Positions 54,395-62,883 of a stretch of 64,000 nucleotides of DNA are shown here, piece after piece. Origin of the DNA: Candidatus Electrothrix rattekaaiensis (GTDB taxonomy: Bacteria > Desulfobacterota > Desulfobulbia > Desulfobulbales > Desulfobulbaceae); the NCBI GenBank assembly GCA_032595675.1, contig JAVQMD010000002.1:868001-932000 (forward strand), written 5' to 3'. Position numbers and translations under genes: made by a program. The notes below the pieces were generated by a model, which worked only from the letters and a program-made list of their open reading frames with translations, did not search any database and had not been told where the DNA came from. The first letter of the stretch is position 1; each line of letters begins with the position of its first letter.

Positions 54395-56608
54395 ATGGAA
54401 AAAACACAGCAGCCAAATCGGCCCAATTGTAGCGTGATCCAGCCAATCGCTGAAAATACAACGCTCACCTATGCACTCCAAACTAACCCCGACCCACTTA
54501 GGGCAGGCTGCAACAAAGCCTCTCTCGAATTTGTCGTAACCAATATCACAGACCAAAATCAAGCGGTGACATCCATTGTTTTTGAACTGCCGGTGGGCGA
54601 TGGCGGACTGGTGCCAACAGTTCAGGGCATCAACACAGAGCTATCAGACACTAACAACTGGAAGGTATCCATTAACCCGTCCAGCGGCATTGCCAACATC
54701 ACGCTGACGCCGCAAAACGGTTACGCCATGCCCGTGAACGCGTCCGTGGTTTTGCAGCTCTACGACTTGCAAACCGTATCATCACCCGGCAATACCAATA
54801 TCACCATCACCGAGAAGATAGGTACAGCGCAGCGTGCCAACGGTGATTTTCAGGTTTCGGTTTTTCCATCGAATTTTTTCTTCGACGGTCTTGTTGCCAA
54901 CATCACTAACGGCAGCCAACTCACGCCGGTTGCTCAGGTCAGCAATGGCGGCGTTGTAACCTTGACCTGGAATTCAACTGTTGCGGACTTGGCCAATATC
55001 ACCATCTATTGGTCAGACCCGAACAAGGACCAGCAGAGTGCCAGCCCCACCGAAAATAGTCAATGGGTATCGCCGGAGTTAACCTTCGATACGGTTTTTA
55101 CCGTCGTGGCAACAGCTCATGTCGAAAATGGACAGTCAATGACCCTGTCAAGGAGCGTTGCGGTTTCGGTGCAGAATCCAGATATATATGCCTCTTTTTT
55201 AAAAGTGAACGGTGGAGCAGATATTAACGGTACGCCAGGTGCTTATCTTCAGTGGAATAGGTGTGAAAATGGAACATGCTCTGGAGGAACATATATCCTG
55301 AATCAAAAAGGATGCCACCCTGGAGGCTTTGTTATCGGAGAGGTGGATACGAAGAATAACGTTACTCCGCAACTCACGATAAACTCTGATGGTTATGTTG
55401 GGATCAACACATCAACACCAATGGAAACTCTGGATGTGGATGGCAATGCAACATTCTCTGGGACACTCCAAATAGGTGCCCCTACTGGTCCTAATAATAA
55501 AGGAGGGCTGTATGTCAATAGTTATGCAGAAATAACTCAGCAAGGTGCGTATCTTCAGTGGAATAGATATGAGAATGGAGTACAATATGGAAAAACATAC
55601 CTCTTGAATCAAAGAGGTAATGGTCCGGGGGGATTTGTGATCGGTGAGGTAGACACAAATAATAACGTTACTGCACAAGTCAATATTGATCCGAATGGAT
55701 ATGTTGGAATTGGCACAGCGACACCAACGGCAACTCTGGATGTGACGGGTAATGCAACATGCTCAGGGACATTCACAGCAGGCAGCATTTCGACGAATAA
55801 AGGAAGTATCAACTGTGGCAATATAATATGCTCAGGGGCGCTCACAGTTAGCGGTGCTGCCCCACGAAATATAGGGCATTTTGGTTTTCTGAATGAGAAA
55901 AATCCAACTGGTCAAAGTCGCTCTGACAGCACTGTTCTTTACTCGATTATAGGAAGTCAGTGCATGACTGCTGTTGAATTTCATGCTACCTCTGATCAAA
56001 GGACTAAAAGAATAATCAGTACCAGCGACAGTAGCCATGATGTAGAAACGATAAAACGCTTTAAAGTAACTGACTTTGTATTTATAGATAAATCAATTAA
56101 AGGAGATAGACCCCAGAAAAAACTTATCGCTCAACAAATAGATGAATTTTTCCCACAAGCTGTTAACAAAACTAATAATGTTATACCTAATGTTTACGCG
56201 CTCAGTCATTCTACACGCTATGACAAAAGTACACATCAGCTTACTATTAAAACAAAAAAACCTCATGAATTCTCTGATGGAGATACTATAAGAATAGTTG
56301 ATGATGTATCCACTCGCGATGTAACTATTTTAGAGGTTTTAGATGAATGTACTTTTGCAATTAACAGTGAAAAAGATATAGATAAAGTTTTTGTCTATGG
56401 AAAATATGTTAACGATTTCCTCGTTATCGACTATGACTCAATATCTGCTCTGCATATCAGTGCAACACAAGAAATTTTACGCCGCCTCGAATCACTAGAA
56501 AATAAATATGAATCAATCAGACAGGAAAACAGTCAACTGAGAGAGTCAATAAAAAAAACACAGTGCGATTCTTGCACTCCGGGATCTGGTTTTAACGATA
56601 TAGAATGA
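54395..56608 (+). CDS. Fibre-like protein with Peptidase_S74 chaperone end
   Basis: The product is 737 residues. Two N-terminal beta-sandwich domains (to about residue 265) are followed by two near-identical 80-residue repeats, each starting GAYLQWNR and ending GYVGI(N/G)T-x-TP-x-x-TLDV-x-GNAT. The C-terminal domain begins at SDQRTKR (Ser533-Asp534) and has KKLIAQQIDEFFPQAV. This is the intramolecular chaperone (endosialidase/S74) seen at the end of phage tail spikes, which folds a trimer and cuts itself off before the Ser. A short coiled coil ends the protein. The last bases overlap the start of the truncated cusA frame. Confidence 0.75.
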   Translation: MEKTQQPNRPNCSVIQPIAENTTLTYALQTNPDPLRAGCNKASLEFVVTNITDQNQAVTSIVFELPVGDGGLVPTVQGINTELSDTNNWKVSINPSSGIANITLTPQNGYAMPVNASVVLQLYDLQTVSSPGNTNITITEKIGTAQRANGDFQVSVFPSNFFFDGLVANITNGSQLTPVAQVSNGGVVTLTWNSTVADLANITIYWSDPNKDQQSASPTENSQWVSPELTFDTVFTVVATAHVENGQSMTLSRSVAVSVQNPDIYASFLKVNGGADINGTPGAYLQWNRCENGTCSGGTYILNQKGCHPGGFVIGEVDTKNNVTPQLTINSDGYVGINTSTPMETLDVDGNATFSGTLQIGAPTGPNNKGGLYVNSYAEITQQGAYLQWNRYENGVQYGKTYLLNQRGNGPGGFVIGEVDTNNNVTAQVNIDPNGYVGIGTATPTATLDVTGNATCSGTFTAGSISTNKGSINCGNIICSGALTVSGAAPRNIGHFGFLNEKNPTGQSRSDSTVLYSIIGSQCMTAVEFHATSDQRTKRIISTSDSSHDVETIKRFKVTDFVFIDKSIKGDRPQKKLIAQQIDEFFPQAVNKTNNVIPNVYALSHSTRYDKSTHQLTIKTKKPHEFSDGDTIRIVDDVSTRDVTILEVLDECTFAINSEKDIDKVFVYGKYVNDFLVIDYDSISALHISATQEILRRLESLENKYESIRQENSQLRESIKKTQCDSCTPGSGFNDIE

Positions 56609-58986
56609 CCCAGCTAGGAAACACTCATCGCCAGCCGCAACCCCACGCTTCCCTGGCAGTAATGGGCAGGGAGGTGCGGCAGGCATATTCCCATTCCGCC
56701 TCTGTGGACAGGCGTAGTGCAGGCCTGGGATATGTTTATTCGATCGTCGTAGGAGCCATTCTGGCCTGGAAGATTCATCTGCTCGGCCTGATCGTGCTCG
56801 GCTTCGGTCTGTACCGCCTGATCCTCCAGTTCCTCCCGAAAAAGATCCTGCCCATCCTCACCCGGCTGGAGAACTGGCTGGTCATCCTGCTGGTCACGGT
56901 GCTGCTGGCCCAGAGCTGGCAGCCTTTGGGCATTGAAAAAGGAGACTGGGCCAATTTCCTCTTTGTGGGCCTGCTCATCGGCGGCTTACTCGGTTTCTTT
57001 CAGATTTTTCAGTGGATGTACCCGCATCTGTTGCGCCTGTTTCTGCGCTGGAAGCTGATTTTTTTGATTTTCCCCTTGCTGGTGGTTATCGGCGGGGCAA
57101 TGGTCTGGTTAGGGGTTCCGAAACTCACCGGCTGGCTGCCGGACAGCATCCGCCGGGCCAAGCCAATGATGAGTCTGGCGCACAGCTTTCCCGGTCTGGG
57201 CCGGGAGTTCATGCCCTTCCTGGACGAGGGCTCCTTTCTCTACATGCCCACCACCATGCCCCATGCCGGGCTGACCGAGGTCCAGGAGGTTTTGGCGGCT
57301 CAGGATCGGGCCATCACCGCCATCCCGGAGGTGGAGTCCGCCGTGGGCAAGCTGGGCCGGGCCGAGACCCCGCTGGATCCTGCGCCCCTGTCCATGATTG
57401 AAACCATCATCAATTATCATCCTGAATATCTGGAAGATGAGAAGGGAAACCGCCTGCTTTTCGCCTGGCGCGAAGACCGCAAGGACTTCTGCCGCAGCCC
57501 TGAAGGGGTGCTGCTCAAGGCTGGGGACGGCATGCCTTATCTGGTGCAGGGGCGTTTTGAGCGGGATGAGCGGGGTGGACTGATCCCTGATCCTGAAGGT
57601 AAACCCTTCCGGCTCTGGCGGGCCGCCCTTAATCCGACCATCAATCCTGACCGCGATCCCTGGCCCGGTATTGAAGATACCGACGACATCTGGAACGAGA
57701 TCGTTCAGGCCGCCGAGATCCCCGGCGTGACCTCGGCTCCCAAGCTCCAGCCCATTGCTGCCCGGATCGTCATGCTCCAGAGCGGCATGCGTGCGCCTAT
57801 GGGCATCAAGGTCAAAGGGCCTGATCTGGCAACCATCGAGCAGGTAGGCCTGGACCTGGAACGGCTGGTTAAGCAGGTGCCCTCGGTCTCGCCCCTGACC
57901 GTGCTGGCCGACCGGGTGGTGGGCAAGCCCTATCTGGAAATCGTCATCGACCGGGAGGCCATCTCCCGGCACGGCATCAAACTGGGCAGAGTGCAGGAGG
58001 TGATCTCGGCAGCGGTGGGCGGCAAAATGGTCACCATGACCGTGGAAGGCCGGGAACGTTACCCGGTGCAAGTGCGCTATCAGCGCGAGCGGCGGGATTC
58101 TCTGGAAGCCCTGGAGCGTATCCTGGTTACCACCTCCACCGGAGAGCATATCCCGCTGGCCCAGCTGGCCGATATCCGCTATGTGCGCGGCCCGCAGATG
58201 ATCAAGAGTGAGGACACCTTCCTGACCGGCTATGTCCTGTTTGATAAGAAAAAGGGTTTTGCCGAGGTGGACGTGGTCGAGCAGACCCGCAGCTTCCTGG
58301 AGGAGAAGATCGCCAGCGGCGAGCTGCGCATTCCGCCGGGTGTCTCTTACACCTTCGCCGGTAATTACGAGAATCAGATCCGGGCGCAGAAGCGACTTTC
58401 CGTGATCCTGCCCCTGGCCCTGCTGGTGATCATGCTGATCCTCTATCTCCAGTTCCGTTCCCTGGGCACCACCATGATGGTCTTCTCCGCCATCCTGGTG
58501 GCCTGGTCCGGCGGCTTCCTGATGATTTGGCTCTACGGTCAGGACTGGTTCCTGGATTTCTCCCTCTTTGATACGGACATGCGCAAACTCTTCCAGGTCC
58601 ACGGGATCAATTTGTCCGTGGCCATCTGGGTGGGCTTTTTGGCCCTGTTCGGCATCGCCACCGACGACGGGGTGCTCATGGCCACCTATCTGGACGAATC
58701 AAAGGCTCGCTTCAAGGATAAGAAGGAGAGAACCCGGCAGGACATCCGCGAGATGGTCCTGCACGGTGCGCAGCGCCGCATCCGCCCGGCCCTGATGACC
58801 TCGGCCACCACCATCCTGGCCCTGATCCCCATTCTGACCTCCACCGGTCGGGGCTCGGATATTATGGTGCCTATGGCTATTCCTTCTTTTGGTGGGATGA
58901 TTATTGCCATGCTGACGGTCTTTGTGGTGCCTGTGTTGTATTGTTGGGTTGAGGAGGGGCGGGTGAAGGGCAGTAAAAAGTACTGA
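56605..58986 (+). pseudogene. 5'-truncated second copy of cusA
   Basis: The frame is 793 residues. The first 45 residues are unrelated to CusA. From about 56736 it follows intact CusA from residue 555 to the end, including the second pore domain and the last TM helices. It lacks the N-terminal half, with TM1-6 and the first porter domain, so it cannot form a pump alone. The ATG overlaps the stop of the fibre gene. The reading frame remains open, either from recency or because it recombines with the intact gene. Confidence 0.88.
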
Positions 58987-59009
58987 TCATTCTGCCTGAA
59001 AAAACTTCA

Positions 59010-59054
59010 TTGACAGTCATTCTCGATGTGTATAAAATAGAAAATAATACACAT
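59010..59054 (+). promoter_or_regulatory. vapBC promoter with inverted-repeat operator
   Basis: TTGACA (59010-59015) and TAAAAT (59033-59038) are 17 bases apart. The inverted repeat ATGTGTAT (59026-59033) and ATACACAT (59047-59054), with a 13-base spacer, begins in the spacer, reaches the first base of the -10, and extends downstream. This is what is expected for autoregulation by a VapBC complex. Confidence 0.65.
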
Positions 59055-59073
59055 AAGATTAAAGGAGGCCGTG

Positions 59074-59265
59074 ATGAGAACAAATGTTGTTGTTGATGAC
59101 AACCTGATGGCGGAAGCAATGCGGTTAAGCTGTATCAAGACCAAAAAAGGTGTTATAGATCAGGCGTTGAGGCTGCTGGTGCAGATTAAAAAACAGGAAG
59201 CCGTCCGTCAACTGAAAGGCAGACTGCACTGGGAGGGCGATCTTGAGAAAATGAGGCTGGACTGA
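59074..59265 (+). CDS. vapB: VapB-family antitoxin
   Basis: The product is 63 residues, MRTNVVVDDNLMAEAMRL, the ribbon-helix-helix-like N-terminus of the VapB family (PF09957 type), with a C-terminal toxin-binding tail. AAAGGAGG (59061-59068) precedes the ATG at 59074; a GTG three bases earlier is also possible. The stop shares one base with the vapC ATG. It represses its own promoter and blocks VapC. Confidence 0.88.
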   Translation: MRTNVVVDDNLMAEAMRLSCIKTKKGVIDQALRLLVQIKKQEAVRQLKGRLHWEGDLEKMRLD

Positions 59266-59672
59266 TGATTCTGGTCGATTCCTCAGTATGGGTAAACTAT
59301 TTTAACGGTCAGGCAACATGGCAGACGGAAATGCTGGATCAACTGCTGCTACAGGTTCCGGTGTATACCGGGGATCTGATTCTGACGGAGGTGCTGCAGG
59401 GATTCAGGAAAGACCGCGACTATGCAAAGGCAAAAGAAGTTATGAGCATACTTCCCTGCAAAGAACTGGGAGGATATGCTGTTGCTGTCGCGGCTGCTGA
59501 GAACTACAGAACGTTACGGAAAAAAGGCGTTACGGTCAGGAAGACTATTGATATGATCATCGGGACATTCTGTATAACGAACACGCTCTCTTTGTTGCAT
59601 GATGACAGGGATTTTGAACCTATGGTTGCCCATTTGGGTCTTAGGGAGGTTTCTTCGGCGATTTTGCATTAA
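59265..59672 (+). CDS. vapC: VapC-family PIN-domain toxin
   Basis: The product is 135 residues with the PIN-domain acidic set: Asp4 (MILVDSSVWVNYF), Glu near 42 (LILTEVLQGF), Asp near 96 (KTIDMIIGTFC) and Asp near 115-118 (LLHDDRDF). These RNases cleave tRNA or rRNA when VapB is lost. It is complete and apparently intact. Confidence 0.9.
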   Translation: MILVDSSVWVNYFNGQATWQTEMLDQLLLQVPVYTGDLILTEVLQGFRKDRDYAKAKEVMSILPCKELGGYAVAVAAAENYRTLRKKGVTVRKTIDMIIGTFCITNTLSLLHDDRDFEPMVAHLGLREVSSAILH

Positions 59673-59864
59673 AATCAATGAGTCGCTGATTGCACACTGC
59701 TCATCAACTTCAGTAAACGGCAGCAGCGAAAATCACCGCATGGGTTGACAGGGATGTGTCATCGGACTGGAGGGGTAGTTTGTGGGGAGTGATATTGTTG
59801 GGTTGAGGAGAGAAAATCGGGATGATTGTGGATTTGCCTCTTTACCTGCACAGAATGATTGCTG

Positions 59865-59870
59865 TATACT
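59865..59870 (+). promoter_or_regulatory. Possible -10 element upstream of Uma2 gene
   Basis: TATACT about 85 bases before the ATG at 59954. The matching -35 (TTTACC, 59841-59846) is poor and the spacing is 18. Confidence 0.3.
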
Positions 59871-59953
59871 GAGATCATGATGAAAATATATCTTGATAAC
59901 TGCTGCATTCCTATAGCGACAACGTTGAACGATATAATCAAGGAGAAGAACTT

Positions 59954-60574
59954 ATGCAGGCGCAGGAGCAGCATCATATCAGCCCTGAAGAATATCTTAC
60001 CGGGGAACGTGATGGTGATATCCGGCATGAATACTTTGCCGGAGAAGTCTTTGCCATGGCCGGGGCAAGCCGGGAACATAACCAGATCTCGACAAATATC
60101 GTCCGCCTGCTGGGCAATCAGCTGTTGGAGAAGCCGTGCAGCGTCTTTGCCAGCGACATGAAGGTGAAGATCCAAAAGAGGAGAAAGTATTCCTACCCGG
60201 ATATCGTTGTTGTCTGTGAAAAAGAGGAGTATGAGGATGAACATAACGATGTGCTGCTGAATCCCGTCGTTCTTATAGAAATCCTTTCCGGCAGCACCGA
60301 GGCCTATGATCGGGGAGACAAGTTCTCCCATTATCAGGAGCTCCCTTCATTTACCGAGTATATCCTGGTTTCTCAGTATACCTTTAAGATGGAACGATTT
60401 GCCCGGCAGGCCGACAATTCCTGGGTGTATACGATATATCAGGGTGAAGAAGATATACTCTCTGTCGAAACAATAGATTGTGAACTGCCGCTGGCCGAGG
60501 TATATAGAAAAGTACGGTTTGCTGAACAGGGAGCGCGAAGAAATCGGCTGACTGTGCGCAGTCTCCCTGATTAG
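59954..60574 (+). CDS. Uma2-family PD-(D/E)XK nuclease-like protein
   Basis: The product is 206 residues. It has the typical N-terminus HHISPEEYLTGERDGDIRHE, then GEVFAMAGAS, the Asp in YSYPDIVVVC, and the Glu in VVLIEILSGST, followed by a Tyr-rich Q(Y/E)LPS segment. Uma2 (DUF820) proteins are restriction-endonuclease-fold proteins with largely unknown roles, often in many copies in cyanobacteria and multicellular bacteria. AAGGAG precedes the ATG. Confidence 0.88.
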   Translation: MQAQEQHHISPEEYLTGERDGDIRHEYFAGEVFAMAGASREHNQISTNIVRLLGNQLLEKPCSVFASDMKVKIQKRRKYSYPDIVVVCEKEEYEDEHNDVLLNPVVLIEILSGSTEAYDRGDKFSHYQELPSFTEYILVSQYTFKMERFARQADNSWVYTIYQGEEDILSVETIDCELPLAEVYRKVRFAEQGARRNRLTVRSLPD

Positions 60575-60675
60575 GGGAAAAGAGGATTATTCGAGTCGTG
60601 ATATTTGATCAGTTGCAGAGTAAAATCTAATTTTATTCTGACCCTTTTTACCGGATAAACGACTCTTTCTTCTTA

Positions 60676-61563
60676 TTAGTCGTCCGAGCGCTCTTTTTCA
60701 ATCTCCTTAATCTCTTCTTCTGACAGGCCCGTCAACTGAGCAATCATTTTGATATCAATTCCTTGCTGAATTCCATTACGGACTATCTCTCTATCTCTTT
60801 CATTCTTACCTTCTTCTTTTCCTTCTACTCTCCCCTCATCAAAAGCAGTATCAAGGGAGTTTTTCATGTCCCGATAATATTTCAGACTCTTCTCATAAGA
60901 ACGCACCTGGTCCGGGGTAAAGCGGGCAATCTCCGCAGTATCAAAGAGCTGCTCAAACACCTGTTCCCGTAGCATGTCTGGTATTCGTTCCAGCCGATTC
61001 AGGTTCCTGATAACGTACAGCCATTTATCAAACCGAGTCTTCAGCTCATCCAGTTTTTTGCTGAATTTGGGCATCTCAAGATAGATAAAAGTCAGTTTAT
61101 CATAAAACACCCGATTGGTTTCAATATCAGACAGCTTAACATCATAGCGGTACTTTTCCGGTTGGTTCTTATCCTCGTCAAAGACAAAATCCAGGATAGC
61201 CACCGTATAGACGGCCTTGAGCTGAAAATTCCAGTCGCCCCGTTCCGCCTGCTCGCGGATGGGAAAGGTGGAGTAATAAAGTGCTCGGTCCTTGAAAAAA
61301 TTCTGTTTGCTCTTCTGGAGTTCGACAATGAACTTCTCACCCCGTTCATTCTCGCAGTAGAGATCGAAGATCGCCTTGCGGTCGATATCGGTGTCGCCGA
61401 GCTGTTCGGTCTTTAGATAGGTCAGATCTCGGATCTCTCCCTGTTCTTCTTTGAGCAATTCGTTGAGAAAATCCAGGAGCAGGTTTTTATTCGGCTCTTC
61501 ACCGAAGATCTTCTTAAATCCGTAATCAGTGAACAGGTTGATGTAGCGTTCTTTGCTGGCCAT
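60676..61563 (-). CDS. Rpn-family recombination-promoting nuclease-like protein
   Basis: The product is 295 residues. It has MASKERYINLFTDYGFKKIFG at the N-terminus, AIFDLYCENERGEKFIVELQ in the PD-(D/E)XK core (Asp, Glu-x-Gln), and a C-terminal charged GKEEGKNERDREIVRNGI region ending in a small helical motif. This is the Rpn/PDDEXK-transposase family, which promotes RecA-independent recombination in E. coli. It is complete. Such genes are often multicopy and mobile. Confidence 0.88.
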   Translation of the reverse strand: MASKERYINLFTDYGFKKIFGEEPNKNLLLDFLNELLKEEQGEIRDLTYLKTEQLGDTDIDRKAIFDLYCENERGEKFIVELQKSKQNFFKDRALYYSTFPIREQAERGDWNFQLKAVYTVAILDFVFDEDKNQPEKYRYDVKLSDIETNRVFYDKLTFIYLEMPKFSKKLDELKTRFDKWLYVIRNLNRLERIPDMLREQVFEQLFDTAEIARFTPDQVRSYEKSLKYYRDMKNSLDTAFDEGRVEGKEEGKNERDREIVRNGIQQGIDIKMIAQLTGLSEEEIKEIEKERSDD

Positions 61564-61880
61564 TATGTATGTTTTTCACAGGTTGCCGAGTATTCTAGTG
61601 CCGTTGAGCACAACGCACTCTTTCTTCATGATCAATGTCGGCAGTATATTCCTCTTTTCCCGGAAGTACAACCGGTGCTTTTGGGCAGGGAATGTGTCGG
61701 GGAGCGAGGAGGTGTAGTTTGTGGTTTTATCCTGAACGAGAAGCTCGGGCCTGTGGCGCGGGAGGTTGGGGTGCTGACGAGATGAAAAGGGAGATGTAAT
61801 TTTTTCTGCAAGGTGTTTGAGCAAGCTGATCTGATAAATTCCCTTGAGGCGCAAGGGAATTTGCCCCTTTAAGACAGCAG
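61564..61880. other. Gap upstream of the inverted-repeat element
   Basis: About 320 bases without a recognisable gene. Short frames here lack domain features. Confidence 0.35.
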
Positions 61881-61890
61881 TCTATCAGAA

Positions 61891-62124
61891 CTGGATATTC
61901 GACATAAGGTCTGTGTGAGATTGTCGAAAGCCAGTAATAGGCAACCAAATGATTTTTAAACAAGTACTAAGGTGCTACCCTACGTCGAAAAACGCTTAAA
62001 AATCAATATATCGCAGACCAAATATAATTCATAATAGCTGCACGCTGTATCTTGTGCATGCCTATCCACTCAACCACAAGATAGTGCATACTCGAAGGCT
62101 TGAATCCTTATGTCGAATATCCAG
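61891..62124. mobile_element. MITE-like element with 19-bp inverted ends
   Basis: CTGGATATTCGACATAAGG (61891-61909) is exactly inverted as CCTTATGTCGAATATCCAG (62106-62124), giving a 234-base interval with perfect 19-base terminal repeats. An inner hairpin is formed by TATCTTGTG and CACAAGATA (near 62049 and 62078). No transposase frame lies inside. The size and structure fit a non-autonomous transposable element; a structured RNA is the alternative. Confidence 0.55.
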
Positions 62125-62313
62125 ATCAGAAAGTTATTCTTGACAAAAAAATCATAATTGTCATACTAGTTGGGCCGTAACAGTATGGAAGATGGATTGC
62201 GTGAATTGGTTTTTCGGGTTCGTGTTATTCTTTATGTTTTTAGTGAAAAATATGATCTTCTCCTCTTTTCCCCAATCATGCTTTGCGCAACCTGATAAAA
62301 CAAAATCAGTTAT

Positions 62314-62847
62314 ATGGAATTGATATCGATAATTTCTGGTGTTGCATCATTGGTTGCATTTGGGTATGCGATTTGGCCTAATTTTACAAATCGAAAAATA
62401 AGGAATCGTCGTTCTGCATGGTATGCACTTTTAATTTTTCTTGTACTATCTGGCTCCATTTTCTTTTTTCAAACTAGCGACCAGCGGACCGACATTAATG
62501 ATAAATCATTTTCAGAATCTAAGAATAATCAAACACTGGGAAATCAATCTATTACTAATGAGATCTCTACCTCCTTATTCCTGTCTCAGCTTAACAAATT
62601 TGATTTAGATTCAGATAAAATTAAGTACATAAGGGAGTATAAAAAAATTATGAATTCAAAAATCACATTTAATGAATTTAACAATATTTTAAGCGAAATG
62701 AATCAATCTTCAAACAAGATAATAGTTGCAACACATTTAATTAGTTACACGATAAAGCCCCAAAAAGATGAATTAGACAAGTATATGAGTCAATTTCATA
62801 TGGATTCATACAAGAAGAAAGCATTAGATATCATTTACAAAAAATGA
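62314..62847 (+). CDS. Small two-TM protein of unknown function
   Basis: The product is 177 residues. Two hydrophobic segments (about residues 3-20 and 36-53) are joined by a basic loop, followed by an Asn/Ser/Lys-rich soluble domain. The ending MDSYKKKALDIIYKK is helical. It is AT-rich in base and codon use, unlike the genes before 61 kb, which suggests recent transfer. It probably forms a unit with the secreted-protein gene 36 bases downstream. Confidence 0.6.
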   Translation: MELISIISGVASLVAFGYAIWPNFTNRKIRNRRSAWYALLIFLVLSGSIFFFQTSDQRTDINDKSFSESKNNQTLGNQSITNEISTSLFLSQLNKFDLDSDKIKYIREYKKIMNSKITFNEFNNILSEMNQSSNKIIVATHLISYTIKPQKDELDKYMSQFHMDSYKKKALDIIYKK

Positions 62848-62883
62848 TTAAAATATAAGACTTCAACTTTATATGGTTTATTT

